The position numbers and the translations under genes are program-made. A stretch of 64,000 nucleotides of DNA from contig JAQZBR010000004.1 in the NCBI GenBank assembly GCA_029237775.1, positions 682,001 to 746,000 of the forward strand, given 5' to 3'. Numbering within the stretch: the stretch's first letter is position 1; each line of letters starts with the position of its first letter. Shown piece after piece: positions 1 through 10,800 of this stretch. This DNA is from Bacteroidota bacterium. GTDB lineage: Bacteria; Bacteroidota; Bacteroidia; 2-12-FULL-35-15. The notes below the pieces were generated by a model. That model was not told the DNA's origin and did no database searches. It saw only the letters and a program-made list of their open reading frames with translations.

Positions 1-911
1 ATGATCTTATCAGAAGCTTCGATCAGGTTTTCTCCGCTGCGTTTGATGACCTGCAAAGTGATCACGTTCTTTCCTTCAAGACGCGCATAGCTTTCCTGCT
101 CCTTAGTTGCATCTACGACATCGGCAATATCTTTCAGATATGCTCTCGCTCCCGATCCGGAGGAGATCACAAGATTTCTGATCTCTTCAACATTAACGAA
201 TTCACCTTTAACAGTCAGGTTACGCTTCATCCCATCCATTGGAACTAAACCACCCGACATGTTTAAATTTTCCTCTGAAACGGCCCTGAAAATATCATAG
301 GAAGAGAAATTTCCTGCCTGCATTTTATACATATCGACATTGATCTGAATCTCTCTTTCAAGATCCCCAACCATCTGAACTCTCGAGATCTCTTTCATCC
401 CCTCGATCTGATCTTTCATGTCTTCGGCATACTTCTTCAACTTATTCAGATCCATCTTCCCTGCAAGGTTCACATACAGGATTGGCATTTCTGAAAAGTT
501 AACCTCCATCACGTTTGGCTGGCGGGTAAGGTCTTTCGGAAGATCCGTAGCTGCTTTATCAACTGCGTCCTTAACCTTCTGCTTCACCTCTGGCACCTTC
601 ATGTTCGTGTTAAACTCAACCATGATCACGGACACATCCTGAAGTGAAGTGGAGTTTAATTTCTTAACCCCTGCAATACCTTTTAATTGTTTTTCGATTG
701 GCTTCGTAACAAGATTCTCAATATTTGCAGGTGAGTTCCCGGCATAAATTGTATTGATGTAAATAGTCGGAACGACAATCTCAGGGAAGCTTTCCTTAGG
801 AATGCTGTTGTAACTCTTAATTCCCCAGACAGCAATGATGAAGGTCAGTACATAAATACTGATCTTATTATTGATCGCCCAGCTGGAAGGTTTAAATTCT
901 TTAAAATCCAT
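1..911 (-). CDS. RND efflux pump permease, N-terminal part (runs off window)
   Basis: This is the inner-membrane pump of a tripartite RND exporter, probably proton-driven. Only the first 303 residues lie in the window. After a short cytoplasmic start (MDFKEFKPSSWAINNK) comes one hydrophobic segment at about residues 16-34. It is followed by the periplasmic porter region with the family-typical stretches KESFPEIVVPTIYI, NIENLVTKPIEKQLKG and QDVSVIMVEF. The ATG at 909-911 is chosen because the reading begins directly with this RND N-terminus. It lies 72 nt downstream of the adaptor gene, in the usual order regulator-TolC-adaptor-pump. The substrate cannot be told: the pump could be a drug or hydrophobic-compound exporter, and no heavy-metal signature residues are visible in this part. 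Confidence 0.93.
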   Translation of the reverse strand, partial: MDFKEFKPSSWAINNKISIYVLTFIIAVWGIKSYNSIPKESFPEIVVPTIYINTIYAGNSPANIENLVTKPIEKQLKGIAGVKKLNSTSLQDVSVIMVEFNTNMKVPEVKQKVKDAVDKAATDLPKDLTRQPNVMEVNFSEMPILYVNLAGKMDLNKLKKYAEDMKDQIEGMKEISRVQMVGDLEREIQINVDMYKMQAGNFSSYDIFRAVSEENLNMSGGLVPMDGMKRNLTVKGEFVNVEEIRNLVISSGSGARAYLKDIADVVDATKEQESYARLEGKNVITLQVIKRSGENLIEASDKI

Positions 912-924
912 TTTTTTTATTTTT

Positions 925-950
925 ACCGCTAAGGCGCAAAGGCGCAGAGC
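925..950. repeat. short GGCGCAAAGGCGCA-type intergenic repeat
   Basis: The spacer between adaptor and pump holds a G/C-rich stretch with tandem AAGGCGCA units (AAGGCGCA at 931-938 and again at 939-946). It stands out from the AT-rich surroundings. Similar CGCAAAGGCGCAAAG strings occur as dispersed intergenic repeats in many environmental Bacteroidota; this comes from general knowledge and was not checked here. It is too short to say more. Confidence 0.3.
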
Positions 951-983
951 TTCTAATTTCTATCTTAATTAACAGCTGAAGAA

Positions 984-2090
984 TTATTTATTATAAACGA
1001 TTGCATCCCCATCATTTATAAGGTCGTAACCAAGAGTTACGAGAACATCACCCTCTTTTACTCCGCTAAGAACTTCTGCCTGACCTTTATATTCCTTTCC
1101 CAGTGTTACAATCCTTTTTTTGGCGATGCCATTTTCAGCGACAAAAACAAAAGGCATGTTCGATTCATCTTTTTGCACAGTGCGTACAGGAACGGTGATT
1201 GCGGGCTTTTCAGACTCATAATCATTTATATTCAAACGCGCCACCATGTTTGGATGATATTCTTTTTTGTCATCAAGCAACACCTCAACCGTGAATGTGC
1301 GGCTTGCATTATTAATTGCACGTGAAACGAAATTCACTTTTGTGATCAGTGAATCTTTGGTATCAGGAAAATGAACAATTACCTGGCTTCCCTTTTTAAC
1401 TTTTGAAGCATAACTTTCAGCAACCTCTGCTTTTACTTTCAGATTGGAAAAATTGATCACGCGGATTGCAGGCATCCCCGGAGCCACAGCTTGTCCAAGC
1501 TTAACGTCAACCGCATCCACTGTTCCGCTGATCGGTGCGATGATTTTTGTCATGCGCAATTGTTCCTGCAGCGTAGCCATTTTTTTCTCCATACTCTCCT
1601 TATTTGTTTTTGCCTGAAGAAACTGGATCTCTGTTCCTATTTTCTGATCCCATAGATTCTTTTGTTTTTCATACACCTGATTCACCAGTGCTGTGTTTGT
1701 CTGCAAGTCCGAGATCTGCTGCGTGATAGTACGCGCATCTGTTTCAGCAAGGACTTGTCCGGCCGATACTTCATCCCCCACCTTTACATTTATTTTTGTG
1801 ATGGTTCCCGGCATCTCTGTGCTCAAGGAAATGTTCTCGTCTGCATCCACTCTTCCCTGCACATCAATAAAATTTTTGAAAGGGGCAGCCTTTAAAGTGG
1901 TAACAGACACCGAAACGCTCTTCGAAGTAGAATCGGTAGTACTAAGCTCTGCCTCCAGGGCTGCGATCTTCCCCTTTATTGCCGCTTCTTCCTTCTTTAA
2001 TTTTTCCAGCTCCGCTTTTTTATCATCGCTCCCGGAATTACAAGCCATGATTGCCATTGCCAACACCGGTAAAAAGAATAATTTTTTCAT
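984..2090 (-). CDS. RND efflux periplasmic adaptor (membrane fusion) lipoprotein
   Basis: This adaptor links the inner-membrane RND pump to the TolC channel. The 368-residue product starts with a lipoprotein signal (MKKLFFLPVLAMAIMAC, lipobox IMAC, Cys17). A coiled coil follows at about 25-55 (KKAELEKLKKEEAAIKGKI). Next comes the first half of the biotinyl-lipoyl domain (GTITKINVKVGDEVSAGQVL, about 90-110), a helical hairpin (about 115-165) and the second lipoyl half (IIAPISGTVDAVDVKLGQAV). The beta-barrel and membrane-proximal domains follow. The length is normal for the HlyD/AcrA family. It lies 34 nt downstream of the TolC gene and 72 nt upstream of the pump on the same strand, which suggests one operon. 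Confidence 0.95.
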   Translation of the reverse strand: MKKLFFLPVLAMAIMACNSGSDDKKAELEKLKKEEAAIKGKIAALEAELSTTDSTSKSVSVSVTTLKAAPFKNFIDVQGRVDADENISLSTEMPGTITKINVKVGDEVSAGQVLAETDARTITQQISDLQTNTALVNQVYEKQKNLWDQKIGTEIQFLQAKTNKESMEKKMATLQEQLRMTKIIAPISGTVDAVDVKLGQAVAPGMPAIRVINFSNLKVKAEVAESYASKVKKGSQVIVHFPDTKDSLITKVNFVSRAINNASRTFTVEVLLDDKKEYHPNMVARLNINDYESEKPAITVPVRTVQKDESNMPFVFVAENGIAKKRIVTLGKEYKGQAEVLSGVKEGDVLVTLGYDLINDGDAIVYNK

Positions 2091-2124
2091 TGTATGTGTT
2101 TTAATTGCGTTTATTGAAATGAGG

Positions 2125-3534
2125 TTATTTGATCAGTGTTCCGTTCGCTTTATCGAAATCGATCTTTGAAACCATCGCATCGAATAAAGCACTGAAATAA
2201 TTTGTTTGTGATTCTTTAAGAGTTGTTTCTGCAGTGATCATTTCGAGGTTTGAACCAACTCCCTGCTCAAACTTTATTTTTGAAACCCGATAAACTTCTT
2301 CTGCTGTTTCAATATTCTTTTTCTGAATGGCCAGTGAAGAAGCTGCATTCTGAAGACTTGCAGTCGTTGAAGCTAATTCAAGATCAATTGCCTGTTTGAT
2401 CATTTCGAGATTATTCTCTGCCTTCATAACTGCAAGCTTGGCCTGCTGGTTTCTCGCATTCCGCGCAAGACCGCTGAAAATAGGCATTGTTACTTTTCCA
2501 CCAACCAATGCTGTAGGATACCAGGACTTTTTGGTGTCAAAAATATCGAAATCATTTCTTTGAGCTGAACCGCTTAGGCTTCCATAAGCAACTGCAGTAG
2601 GGAGATAAGAAAAACGTTGGCGCTTCAAATCCAGCTTCGCAAGTTTGTATTGTACCGTAAATAAGTTATAGTCAACTCTCTTTTCATAATCAAATTTCTG
2701 CGCATCAACATTTGATAATGCATCAAATTTTACATCTTCCAGTTTATCACTCAGCGTAAGGTTTGCATTAATCGGCATTCCCATCTGGTACTTTAAAAAA
2801 TAAGTTCCAAGCTTGAGGAGCCGATTAATTTTTTCCTGCTCTACCAATAAATTATTATAGGCAACCGATAAACGATCAACATCTATCTTCTCAACAAAAC
2901 CATTTTCATTCAGTGCTTTGGTATCATCAAATGCTTTTTTCAAACGTGAGATATTTGCATCCATGAGTTTCATTCTCTCCTCATTGATAAGCACAGTGTA
3001 ATAAGCTTTGCTTACAGCTGCCGCAGCTTCTATCCTGGTTCGCTGCGTAGAGCGTTCGCTAAGCTCGACAAACACTTTTGACGCTTTCAGTCCTAAAAAA
3101 TATTCCCCGCTGAAGAGTAACTGCGAAGCATCCAATCCAGCTGTTGCCTGGTATTTGGTCCCGAATTTAGCCTCTAGAGGAGCGTATCCTTCCGGGGACA
3201 TTTTTTCTTCATCGTAAGGTGCAGCGCCAGCCTGGACCAAAGCAGCATAAACTGAAGGCGAAACGAAATTTGGAAGAACTGTAGTTGGAACTTCGATGAA
3301 GTTCTTAAGATCAAAGCTTGCATTGATCTGTGGTAAACCGGCACCCATGATCTCATTCACTTTTTTCTGAGCAATGCGCTCATCTATCACCGCATTCTGA
3401 ACACTCACCTGGTTCTTCATTGCATAATCAATTGCCTGCTGCAATGAAAAGGAATAGGCCGCGGAATCTTTTGTCTGCGCAAAAGACACCTGTGCGGCCA
3501 TTCCCAACCCAATCGCTAATATTAGTTTTTTCAT
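2125..3534 (-). CDS. TolC family outer membrane efflux protein
   Basis: This is the outer-membrane channel of the tripartite exporter. The 469-residue product has a Sec signal (MKKLILAIGLGMAAQVSFAQ, cleavage after about 19). Two OEP/TolC repeats follow, with the typical long amphipathic helices: SLQQAIDYAMKNQVSVQNA near residue 30, QAGAAPY in the middle, and ITAETTLKESQTNYFSALFDA near the end. No lipobox Cys is present, so it is not acylated like OprM. The gene starts 21 nt after the TetR gene ends and is followed by adaptor and pump genes. The whole set is probably transcribed from the region around 4170-4450. Confidence 0.94.
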   Translation of the reverse strand: MKKLILAIGLGMAAQVSFAQTKDSAAYSFSLQQAIDYAMKNQVSVQNAVIDERIAQKKVNEIMGAGLPQINASFDLKNFIEVPTTVLPNFVSPSVYAALVQAGAAPYDEEKMSPEGYAPLEAKFGTKYQATAGLDASQLLFSGEYFLGLKASKVFVELSERSTQRTRIEAAAAVSKAYYTVLINEERMKLMDANISRLKKAFDDTKALNENGFVEKIDVDRLSVAYNNLLVEQEKINRLLKLGTYFLKYQMGMPINANLTLSDKLEDVKFDALSNVDAQKFDYEKRVDYNLFTVQYKLAKLDLKRQRFSYLPTAVAYGSLSGSAQRNDFDIFDTKKSWYPTALVGGKVTMPIFSGLARNARNQQAKLAVMKAENNLEMIKQAIDLELASTTASLQNAASSLAIQKKNIETAEEVYRVSKIKFEQGVGSNLEMITAETTLKESQTNYFSALFDAMVSKIDFDKANGTLIK

Positions 3535-3555
3535 CGTGTTATATATGTTTTCTGA

Positions 3556-4170
3556 CTATTCATCCTCATTCAATTCTTTATGCTTGTTGATCAGCTTATG
3601 TCCTTTGAGTGTACAGATACCATGAAGCCAGTGATCGATCATAGCAATCTGAACATCCAGCATTTTAAACTTGTCCGGAGGAAACACTTCAGAATTAAAA
3701 CCCATTTCCACTTGTTCCACCCGTATCCTTGAAAGTACCTTCGCGTTAATATCACTTCTTACAAGACCTTCTCTGATCCCGCGATCTATGGAATCCTCCA
3801 CCATTTTCGCCATGCACTCTTCCTTGAACTTTTTAAACTGTTTCCAGGCGTTCGGGTGATATTTTTGTAAGTCATAAAAAATGTTCGGATTGATCTTCGA
3901 AAACATATTGCTCATATGCTTCATCATGTTAAACACCTCCACGATCACATTTTCTGATTCATCCTGAATTTGCTTGAACTCACACTCATCCTTTTTTAAG
4001 CTGGAACTCATCAGGGTTTCCACCATTTCGTTCTTATCCTCAAAAAACTGGTAAATGGTCTTTTTTGATATGGCAAGATGCTTGGCAATATCATCCATTG
4101 TTACACTCTTTATCCCATACCTGAAAAACAGCTCTTCCGCTCCACGCAATATTCTTTCTTTTGTTTCCAT
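3556..4170 (-). CDS. TetR/AcrR family transcriptional regulator
   Basis: This is the likely repressor of the downstream efflux operon. The 204-residue product begins METKERILRGAEELFFRYG and carries the TetR helix-turn-helix at about 6-50 (TMDDIAKHLAISKKTIYQFF, with ISKKTIYQFF as recognition helix). An all-helical ligand-binding region follows. The frame stays open upstream to 4224. I place the start at the ATG ending at 4170, because TetR proteins begin a few residues before the first helix and the extra 18 residues look like noncoding sequence. It is the first gene of the minus-strand efflux operon. Inverted repeats upstream (4204-4340) are candidate operators. The inducer is unknown. Confidence 0.92.
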   Translation of the reverse strand: METKERILRGAEELFFRYGIKSVTMDDIAKHLAISKKTIYQFFEDKNEMVETLMSSSLKKDECEFKQIQDESENVIVEVFNMMKHMSNMFSKINPNIFYDLQKYHPNAWKQFKKFKEECMAKMVEDSIDRGIREGLVRSDINAKVLSRIRVEQVEMGFNSEVFPPDKFKMLDVQIAMIDHWLHGICTLKGHKLINKHKELNEDE

Positions 4171-4203
4171 TAAAACTGCCTTTAAAATTTCGCGCAAAAC
4201 TAT

Positions 4204-4340
4204 GGAAACATTTTTTATTCCCAAAGTTTCCGTCCTGATATTTTACGAAGTTTTAATTAACTACCTGAAAACCACCCACAAAAAACGAAACGTTTTTAAG
4301 TTAAAACGTTTCCAACAATTAGGAAACTTTTCATGTTTCC
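4204..4340. promoter_or_regulatory. three GGAAAC/GTTTCC inverted repeats, candidate TetR operators
   Basis: Between the TetR gene and the first adhesin gene there are three inverted repeats with the same half-site. (1) GGAAAC at 4204-4209 with GTTTCC at 4226-4231. (2) A perfect 10-bp-arm palindrome, GAAACGTTTT (4287-4296), 6-nt spacer, AAAACGTTTC (4303-4312). (3) GGAAAC at 4322-4327 with GTTTCC at 4335-4340. Half-site spacings are 22, 21 and 13 nt. Site 2 has the size and symmetry expected for a TetR-dimer operator. Binding is inferred from position and symmetry only. Confidence 0.55.
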
Positions 4341-4451
4341 TTATTTCGGATACTTCATAATAAACTAAAATTCAAGTAATTATTTAAAATTGGTTCGCAA
4401 AAAAGGCTTATTTTCGCGTATAATTACACTTTTCCTTTTCCAGAACTAAAA

Positions 4452-7400
4452 ATGAAGAAATCTCTACTCGGTTGTCCCGTTATTCTATTGCTATTTATAA
4501 CAGTCCGACTACATGCACAGGATGTATGGACCCCCTCTCAGCTGAATGGTTTTGGCAATGTGAACAATCATAGTGTTATGGCCTTGCATCCCTTCAAAGG
4601 CAAGCTTTACGCTGGCAGCGGAGAAGATTCTGCAAAAATTTACAGCACGACAACCGGCTCCTTAGGAAGCTGGGTACAGTCTTTCACTGATACAAACATC
4701 ATTTCTATCAAGGCTTTAACCTCTGTAACAAATGGGGGCGGTTATATGTATGCCGCTGCTTATGCTCCGTTTTCTGTTATAGGATCCATATACAGAACTT
4801 CAGATGGAAATACATGGAGCCGTTATCGTTCTTCACCGGTCGTGATCAAAAACATTGTTCCTTTTAAAGGACTTGGTACAGTTGATTCGATTTACTCTAT
4901 CGAGAACGGATCGTGGGGTGACGTAATCGTTCGTTCTGCTTTTGACAGTAATGATCCTCTTGATACGCTTTCTGCCTGGGACACCGTTCTTGATTTTGCA
5001 AGTGTAAATCCCTACACTGAAATCACCTCGAGCATTATTCACAATGGAAAATTCTATATAGGAACAAGCTATGGCGGAAAATTATACACTTCCGCTAACG
5101 GTACCACCTGGAATCTGAACACAACGCTTGATTCGAATTTCACTAACGGAAACAACTACAACCTGAGCGCTTTAGGAAGTTTTGGTGGCTATTTATACGC
5201 TGCCACATATAATTATGTGTCGGGCACCGAGATCTGGAGAACAGCTAATGACAGCACCTGGACAATGGTCGCGAACTATTCAAATTATGATAAAGTAACT
5301 TCTTTCTTTAATTCCGGAGCTGAACTCTGGGCCGGAATGACCAGAATTTCTTCAGGTACAGGACAAATTGTTAAAACCTCTGATGGAACCAGCTTTACAA
5401 TTTCTGTCAGCAATGGATTTGGTTCCCCTGAAAACAGCGGAGAATATGGAAACTTTGCTGCGTTTGGAAATAATCTTTATTACGGATCTGAAAATTATGG
5501 TTTCGGTGGTTCTGCTCTTCAAACAAATTCAAATACCTTAAGAGGAATTGGAATCTCAACCGGGGCACAGATCTGGAAAAAATGCCTTGCGACCACTCCT
5601 GTGATCAGCATTGGCCCTGACCAATCAGTTTGTGAAAACATTACTGCGAACTTCAATGCTAGTCCCGGATTTATTTCATACATCTGGGATGACGGTTCAA
5701 CTTCGCAATCATTAAGCACTTTTGTACAGGGGGAACACTTTGTGATCGCGGTAGCTGCGAATGGATGTGATGCAACCGATACCGCATCATTAAATGTTTT
5801 GCAGGCTCCCGACATGATGATCACTTCGCCACAGGTGAGCAATGTTGTAGTTTGTCAGGGCGACAGCATTAACGTTACCGGTTCTGCCATCTCTAACGTA
5901 AGAATTCCTCAGCCACCGATCAGCAAAGTAACCAATGCCTCGATCTCATATGCAATAGGTAATACATACGATACTATTGCTGTTTCCGGCTTTAACGAAT
6001 GTGCCTGCACATCGTTGTATTCAGTGACCATTGACAGCCTTTATCATGCTTATGATGTTGATGTAGCAATTGGTTTGTATTCTCCATCAGGAAGTTTCAT
6101 CAACCTCCTTTCCAATTTAAATGGAGCTAATTTTATAGGGACCGAATTCGTGATGAACGCACAGAACCAACCGGGCAATTTCAGCTTTGCACCTTATACA
6201 GGACAATTCCTTCCTATAGATCCTTTCAGTAATCTTACAGGGAACCCAACAGGAAACTGGGTGCTTCAGATGAGCGACAATTACACGCTTGATGATGGTG
6301 TTCTGAAAGGCTGGACGCTGAAATTTTCAGTTGCTGATTCAATTCTCACCTATTCATGGAATCCTTCAACAGGAGTTTCTATGAGCATGGCCCTTAACAC
6401 AACCATTACTCCATTTGCCAGCGCAAATTATGTGGTTACCGCGACAAACAGTCTGGGATGTTCTGCAATTGATACTTTAAATGTTGCAGTGCCAACGATT
6501 ACCGCAACAACCACCAGCGATTCGCTTTGTTACGGATCGAGTGCAACGTTAGTGACTGACGGCTCAGTCAATGCATCGTGGAGTCCTTCAACATCATTGA
6601 GCAGCGGTACAGGAACATCCGTTACTGCAACTCCGCTTGTATCCACGTTATACGCTGTCACAGAAAATATCTCAGGATGCTTTGTTTCAGACTCTGTTTT
6701 AATCACTGTTGATTCTGCGATGCTTATAGATGTCGGTCTTACCAAATCAATTTGTTATGGCGACTCAACTGCACTTATTGCACTTGTCAGTTCAGGAACT
6801 CCCCCATATACTTCTTTGTGGACCGGAGGAACTACATCAGTCCCTTCACAATATGTAGAAATAGGGCCAACCGTAAGTACTCTTTATACTTTTTATGTGA
6901 CTGATGCATTCGGTTGTTCTCAATCAGATACAGTTACAGTCCAGGTAACACCGAGCACTGATATCTACGGACATGTTGCATACAGTGGCGGGGATGTGGT
7001 AAACAGCAATGTTCTGCTTTACAAGTACTATCCTTATCAAACGCATTTTGACACTGTACAAATGGTGACAACAGATGCTTCAGGAAATTATCATTTCAGT
7101 TCAGTTAACCGCATGGATTACATTGTCAAAGTGTTTCCTGCAACAAACTACACTACACTCATCCCGACCTATTTCGGAAACACTTTCCTGTGGGATTCAG
7201 CTTCGATCGTTTATCACTATTGTGCGGTTGACGATACACTGAACATTATTGCAGCAGAAGATAATATTCTTGCAACAGGCCCCGGATACCTTCACGGTAG
7301 GATTGTTCAGGATACGGGATATGTGCGTGTACCAGGGGAACCAATTCCGGGAATCGATGTGAAGCTGGGGCGTAACCCAGGCGGACAATTAGTGACAAGC

Positions 7401-7886
7401 GTGACCACAGACAATAACGGTGAATATGAATTTATAAATGTGGCTTATGGGAATTATACTGTGTTTGCAGATATCCCGGGATTAGGGAGAGATTCTTCAT
7501 ACACGTTCATTGTCGATTCAGCCAACAGCGTTTATAATTATCTGAACTATACTGTTGATTCAGCTGAAGTGCATTATGTTCCGGAAGCTGGCGTGGGAAT
7601 AAAGGACCTTAGCGCTGCAAAGGGAAACAAGTTCAATGTTTATCCCAATCCTTCAAAAGGAAATGCCACTATCGAATACACTCTTACCACAGGTACTGAC
7701 GTAAAACTTGGTGTTTACAATATACTTGGCGTTCAGATCCGAGAACTTGTAAATACCTATCAGCAGGCAGGAACATACAACCTAAGGATCAGTGAAAACG
7801 AATACCATTTCAGTTCAGGAGTTTATTTCATTGCACTTATTACAAACGGAAAAACATCAATACATAAAATAATCATTACAGAATAA
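4452..7886 (+). CDS. T9SS-exported propeller / P-domain surface protein (array member A)
   Basis: The 1144-residue secreted protein has no assigned function. Parts in order: a Sec signal (about 1-22, ending LHAQ); propeller-like repeats with motifs such as KLYAGSG, GKFYIGTS, YLYAATY and LYYGSE (about 30-370); an Ig/PKD-like domain with Cys (about 380-455); a proprotein-convertase P-like beta-sandwich (about 495-633, with NPTGNWVLQMSDN and LKGWTLKF). Two more PKD-like domains follow, then a carboxypeptidase-regulatory-like module from about 836 (IYGHV...PTYFG...PGEPIPGIDVKLGRNPGG). A T9SS type A sorting domain closes it (about 1055-1144: FNVYPNPSKG...IHKIIITE). P domains usually accompany proteases, but no catalytic domain is seen. 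It is the first gene of a packed four-gene array; the next starts 5 nt later. Confidence 0.85.
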   Translation: MKKSLLGCPVILLLFITVRLHAQDVWTPSQLNGFGNVNNHSVMALHPFKGKLYAGSGEDSAKIYSTTTGSLGSWVQSFTDTNIISIKALTSVTNGGGYMYAAAYAPFSVIGSIYRTSDGNTWSRYRSSPVVIKNIVPFKGLGTVDSIYSIENGSWGDVIVRSAFDSNDPLDTLSAWDTVLDFASVNPYTEITSSIIHNGKFYIGTSYGGKLYTSANGTTWNLNTTLDSNFTNGNNYNLSALGSFGGYLYAATYNYVSGTEIWRTANDSTWTMVANYSNYDKVTSFFNSGAELWAGMTRISSGTGQIVKTSDGTSFTISVSNGFGSPENSGEYGNFAAFGNNLYYGSENYGFGGSALQTNSNTLRGIGISTGAQIWKKCLATTPVISIGPDQSVCENITANFNASPGFISYIWDDGSTSQSLSTFVQGEHFVIAVAANGCDATDTASLNVLQAPDMMITSPQVSNVVVCQGDSINVTGSAISNVRIPQPPISKVTNASISYAIGNTYDTIAVSGFNECACTSLYSVTIDSLYHAYDVDVAIGLYSPSGSFINLLSNLNGANFIGTEFVMNAQNQPGNFSFAPYTGQFLPIDPFSNLTGNPTGNWVLQMSDNYTLDDGVLKGWTLKFSVADSILTYSWNPSTGVSMSMALNTTITPFASANYVVTATNSLGCSAIDTLNVAVPTITATTTSDSLCYGSSATLVTDGSVNASWSPSTSLSSGTGTSVTATPLVSTLYAVTENISGCFVSDSVLITVDSAMLIDVGLTKSICYGDSTALIALVSSGTPPYTSLWTGGTTSVPSQYVEIGPTVSTLYTFYVTDAFGCSQSDTVTVQVTPSTDIYGHVAYSGGDVVNSNVLLYKYYPYQTHFDTVQMVTTDASGNYHFSSVNRMDYIVKVFPATNYTTLIPTYFGNTFLWDSASIVYHYCAVDDTLNIIAAEDNILATGPGYLHGRIVQDTGYVRVPGEPIPGIDVKLGRNPGGQLVTSVTTDNNGEYEFINVAYGNYTVFADIPGLGRDSSYTFIVDSANSVYNYLNYTVDSAEVHYVPEAGVGIKDLSAAKGNKFNVYPNPSKGNATIEYTLTTGTDVKLGVYNILGVQIRELVNTYQQAGTYNLRISENEYHFSSGVYFIALITNGKTSIHKIIITE

Positions 7887-7891
7887 ATTAG

Positions 7892-10800
7892 ATGAAACGA
7901 TTACTACGCTCAGCTGCAATCCTTATTGCATTTACTTTTTCAACCGGTCTTTATGCTCAGGATCCCTGGATCTTATCTGCACGGGACGGCCTTGATAACA
8001 TGAACAACAATACTGTTTTTGGAATGAATGTTTTCAATGGAAAGATCTATGCTGCCGTTGGGCCGGATAGCGGTTATGTTTACAGCTCAACTACCGGGAA
8101 TATTAATTCATGGGTGAAAGTGTTCAGCGGTCCGACTGTAAATTCTGTTAACGCGATCACATCAACTACTGCTGCGGGTGGGAATATGTACATTTCGGCA
8201 AGAAGCAATTCAGACAGCTCAAGAGTTTTTAGAACGATGGACGGAGTAAACTGGCTGCCTTATTACGTGAGCCCGGAACCCGTGACAGGTTTGATCCCTT
8301 TTAAAGGAGCAGGCGCAGTAGATTCGCTGTATGTGATCGAAGGATTTAATTATTGGGGTGGAAGAATCCTGAGGTCGCATGCTAACAGCAACGACCCTAA
8401 CAGTTTATCAGCCCAATGGGATACTGTTTTAGATTTCGGACAGTTAAACCCGTACACTAACATCACTGCAGTAGGCGTTCATAACAGCAAATTTTATGTG
8501 GGAACATCTCACGGTGGGATTTGGATATCTGCTGATGGTTCATCCTGGATTGAAAACGGAAGCGTTGGAAATGGTTTTGGAAATTTCAACAATTTAACGA
8601 TCACAGCAATCAGTTCCTTTGGCGGAGCAGTTTATGTTGGTACTGAAAACAATTTTGAAGGTGGACAGATCTGGAAATCTACTGATGACATTAACTGGGT
8701 GCAGGTTCATCAACTGCCATACACAAACACGATAGTTACTAGCATGTCTGTAGCTGACGGAAAACTTTGGTATACAGCAAAAGGTGATTACAGCGGAATA
8801 GTTGCCAAAAGCTCTGACGGTATCACATTTACTATCTCCGATAATGGCAGCTTCAACAGCCCGGGCAACAATGGAAACCGCGCTTCGCTTACACAATTCG
8901 GTAATAATATTTACTGGGGAGGAGAACATTTCTATTCACTGGGTGGAAAAACTCCTTTCAACATGCCCGGTGCGCAGATATGGAGAACATGTCTGGTTAC
9001 GCCTCCTGCGGTCAATGCCGGCCCTGACCTGGCGGTATGTCCCGGAACACCGGTAACCTTTGATGGTGGGCCAGGTGCTACCGCTTATTACTGGGGGAAT
9101 GGGGAATCCCAACAAAGCTTTACTACAGCCTGGACCGGTTACATGATCCTTGAATATGTAGGCTCGAATGGTTGTTCAACAATGGATAGTGTACTTGTTG
9201 ATGCCTTGCCGTCACCTTCAGTTATGATCACCAATCCGCAAGGGCTTCCGGGATTACCGAATGTTGTGTGTAAAGGAGTAAGCACGAACATCACCGGAAC
9301 TGCCATTTCTAATGCATATACAGCGCTTCCTCCGATTCATAAGTCTACAAATGATTCTATAAGCGACCTCATACCAATGGTATACGATACGATAAATGTA
9401 AGCGGATTAAGTACCGCCTGCGCTTGTGATGCATTAATGTCTGTGACGATCGACAGCATGTACCATACTTATGTTGGGGATCTTGAAATAAAGATCCAAG
9501 CGCCTGACGGAAGTTCCACGATTCTAAATGCACAAAATGAAGAGGATGCTAATGATGCCTATTTCGGTACACAATTCATCATGAATGCTGCTGAAAGTAT
9601 TTCTAATGCTACCGCTCCGTACAACGGCAACTATCAACCTGTTGGAAGTTTCCATGATCTTACCGGTTCACCGAACGGTAACTGGGTTTTGTCTATTCAG
9701 GATCTGGCGGGTGGTGATGACGGTAATCTGAAGGGCTGGACGATTCGCTTTAAGATCGATGACAACACATTAACATATTCGTGGTCGCCTGCTCTTGGAC
9801 TTACTTCAACAACAACATTAAATACAACAGCGACACCTTTGGTGTCAACAACCTATACACTGACCACAACAAACAACATCGGCTGTGCAACAGTAACTCC
9901 GGTTGCATTTGAAGTTCCTGATCTGGTTTTCGAACAAGCAGCAGATACAGTGTGTTATGGAAGTTCAATTATCCTTACTGTTGACGGAGGAAGCCAGACT
10001 ACAATATGGTCCCCGGGAGCCACACTTGATGCAACCACAGGCTATTCAGTAACAGCAACGCCAACAGTAAGTACACAATATTACGTTACGGATACAGTAG
10101 ATGGCTGTCCGCTATGGGATTCGATATACGTATACGCAAACGGACAATTATTTTTAACCTCACCTGCTCCACAAACTATCTGTTACAATGACACTGCAAC
10201 ATTCACTGCGAATGTTTCGGGTGGAAGTGCACCTTATATTTATACATGGGACACCGGAGGTTCTTTCCTATATGGAGAAACCATCCAGCACGTTCCGTCC
10301 GGAGGTACATCTTATACGATCAGCGCTACCGATTTAGCCGGATGTTTTATCGGAGGAGGATCAACAAGTGTTGCCGTAATTCCAAGCACCGATGTATACG
10401 GACATGTTTCATATTCCGGAGGGACTGTTAATGGAAGTTCAGTGGTGCTTTACAAGTACTATCCATTCCTTACACAATTCGATACAGCACAGGTAACTAC
10501 AACTGATGGTAATGGAGATTTTTATTTCCCGTCAGTAGACCACAACAACTACCTGATCGAGGTTTATCCTGCAGCATCTTATACCGCACTGGTTCCTACA
10601 TATTATGGAAACAATTATCTGTGGGACTCAGCACTTGTTCTTTCGCACTACTGTTCGGTGAATGATACTTTAAATATTGCTGCTGTTGAATTTCCTCCAA
10701 TCACAGGCCCGGGAAGCCTTCAGGGAAATATTTCCGAAGGCCCTGGATATACCGGAGGATTTATGGGAACAATTCAACCCGGTGATCGTGTTCCGGGTGA

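Noticed and set aside
1693-2169. Plus-strand open frame of 158 codons
   Set aside because: It lies opposite the clearly coding adaptor gene; its composition is that of an antisense shadow.
4171-4224. Longer N-terminus for the TetR regulator
   Set aside because: The added residues have no TetR homology and overlap the inverted-repeat region; METKERIL at 4170 fits the family start.
5940-6350. P-like domain as evidence of a subtilisin-type protease in array members A and B
   Set aside because: No Ser/His/Asp protease domain is present; P-like domains also occur as stand-alone beta-sandwiches in surface proteins.
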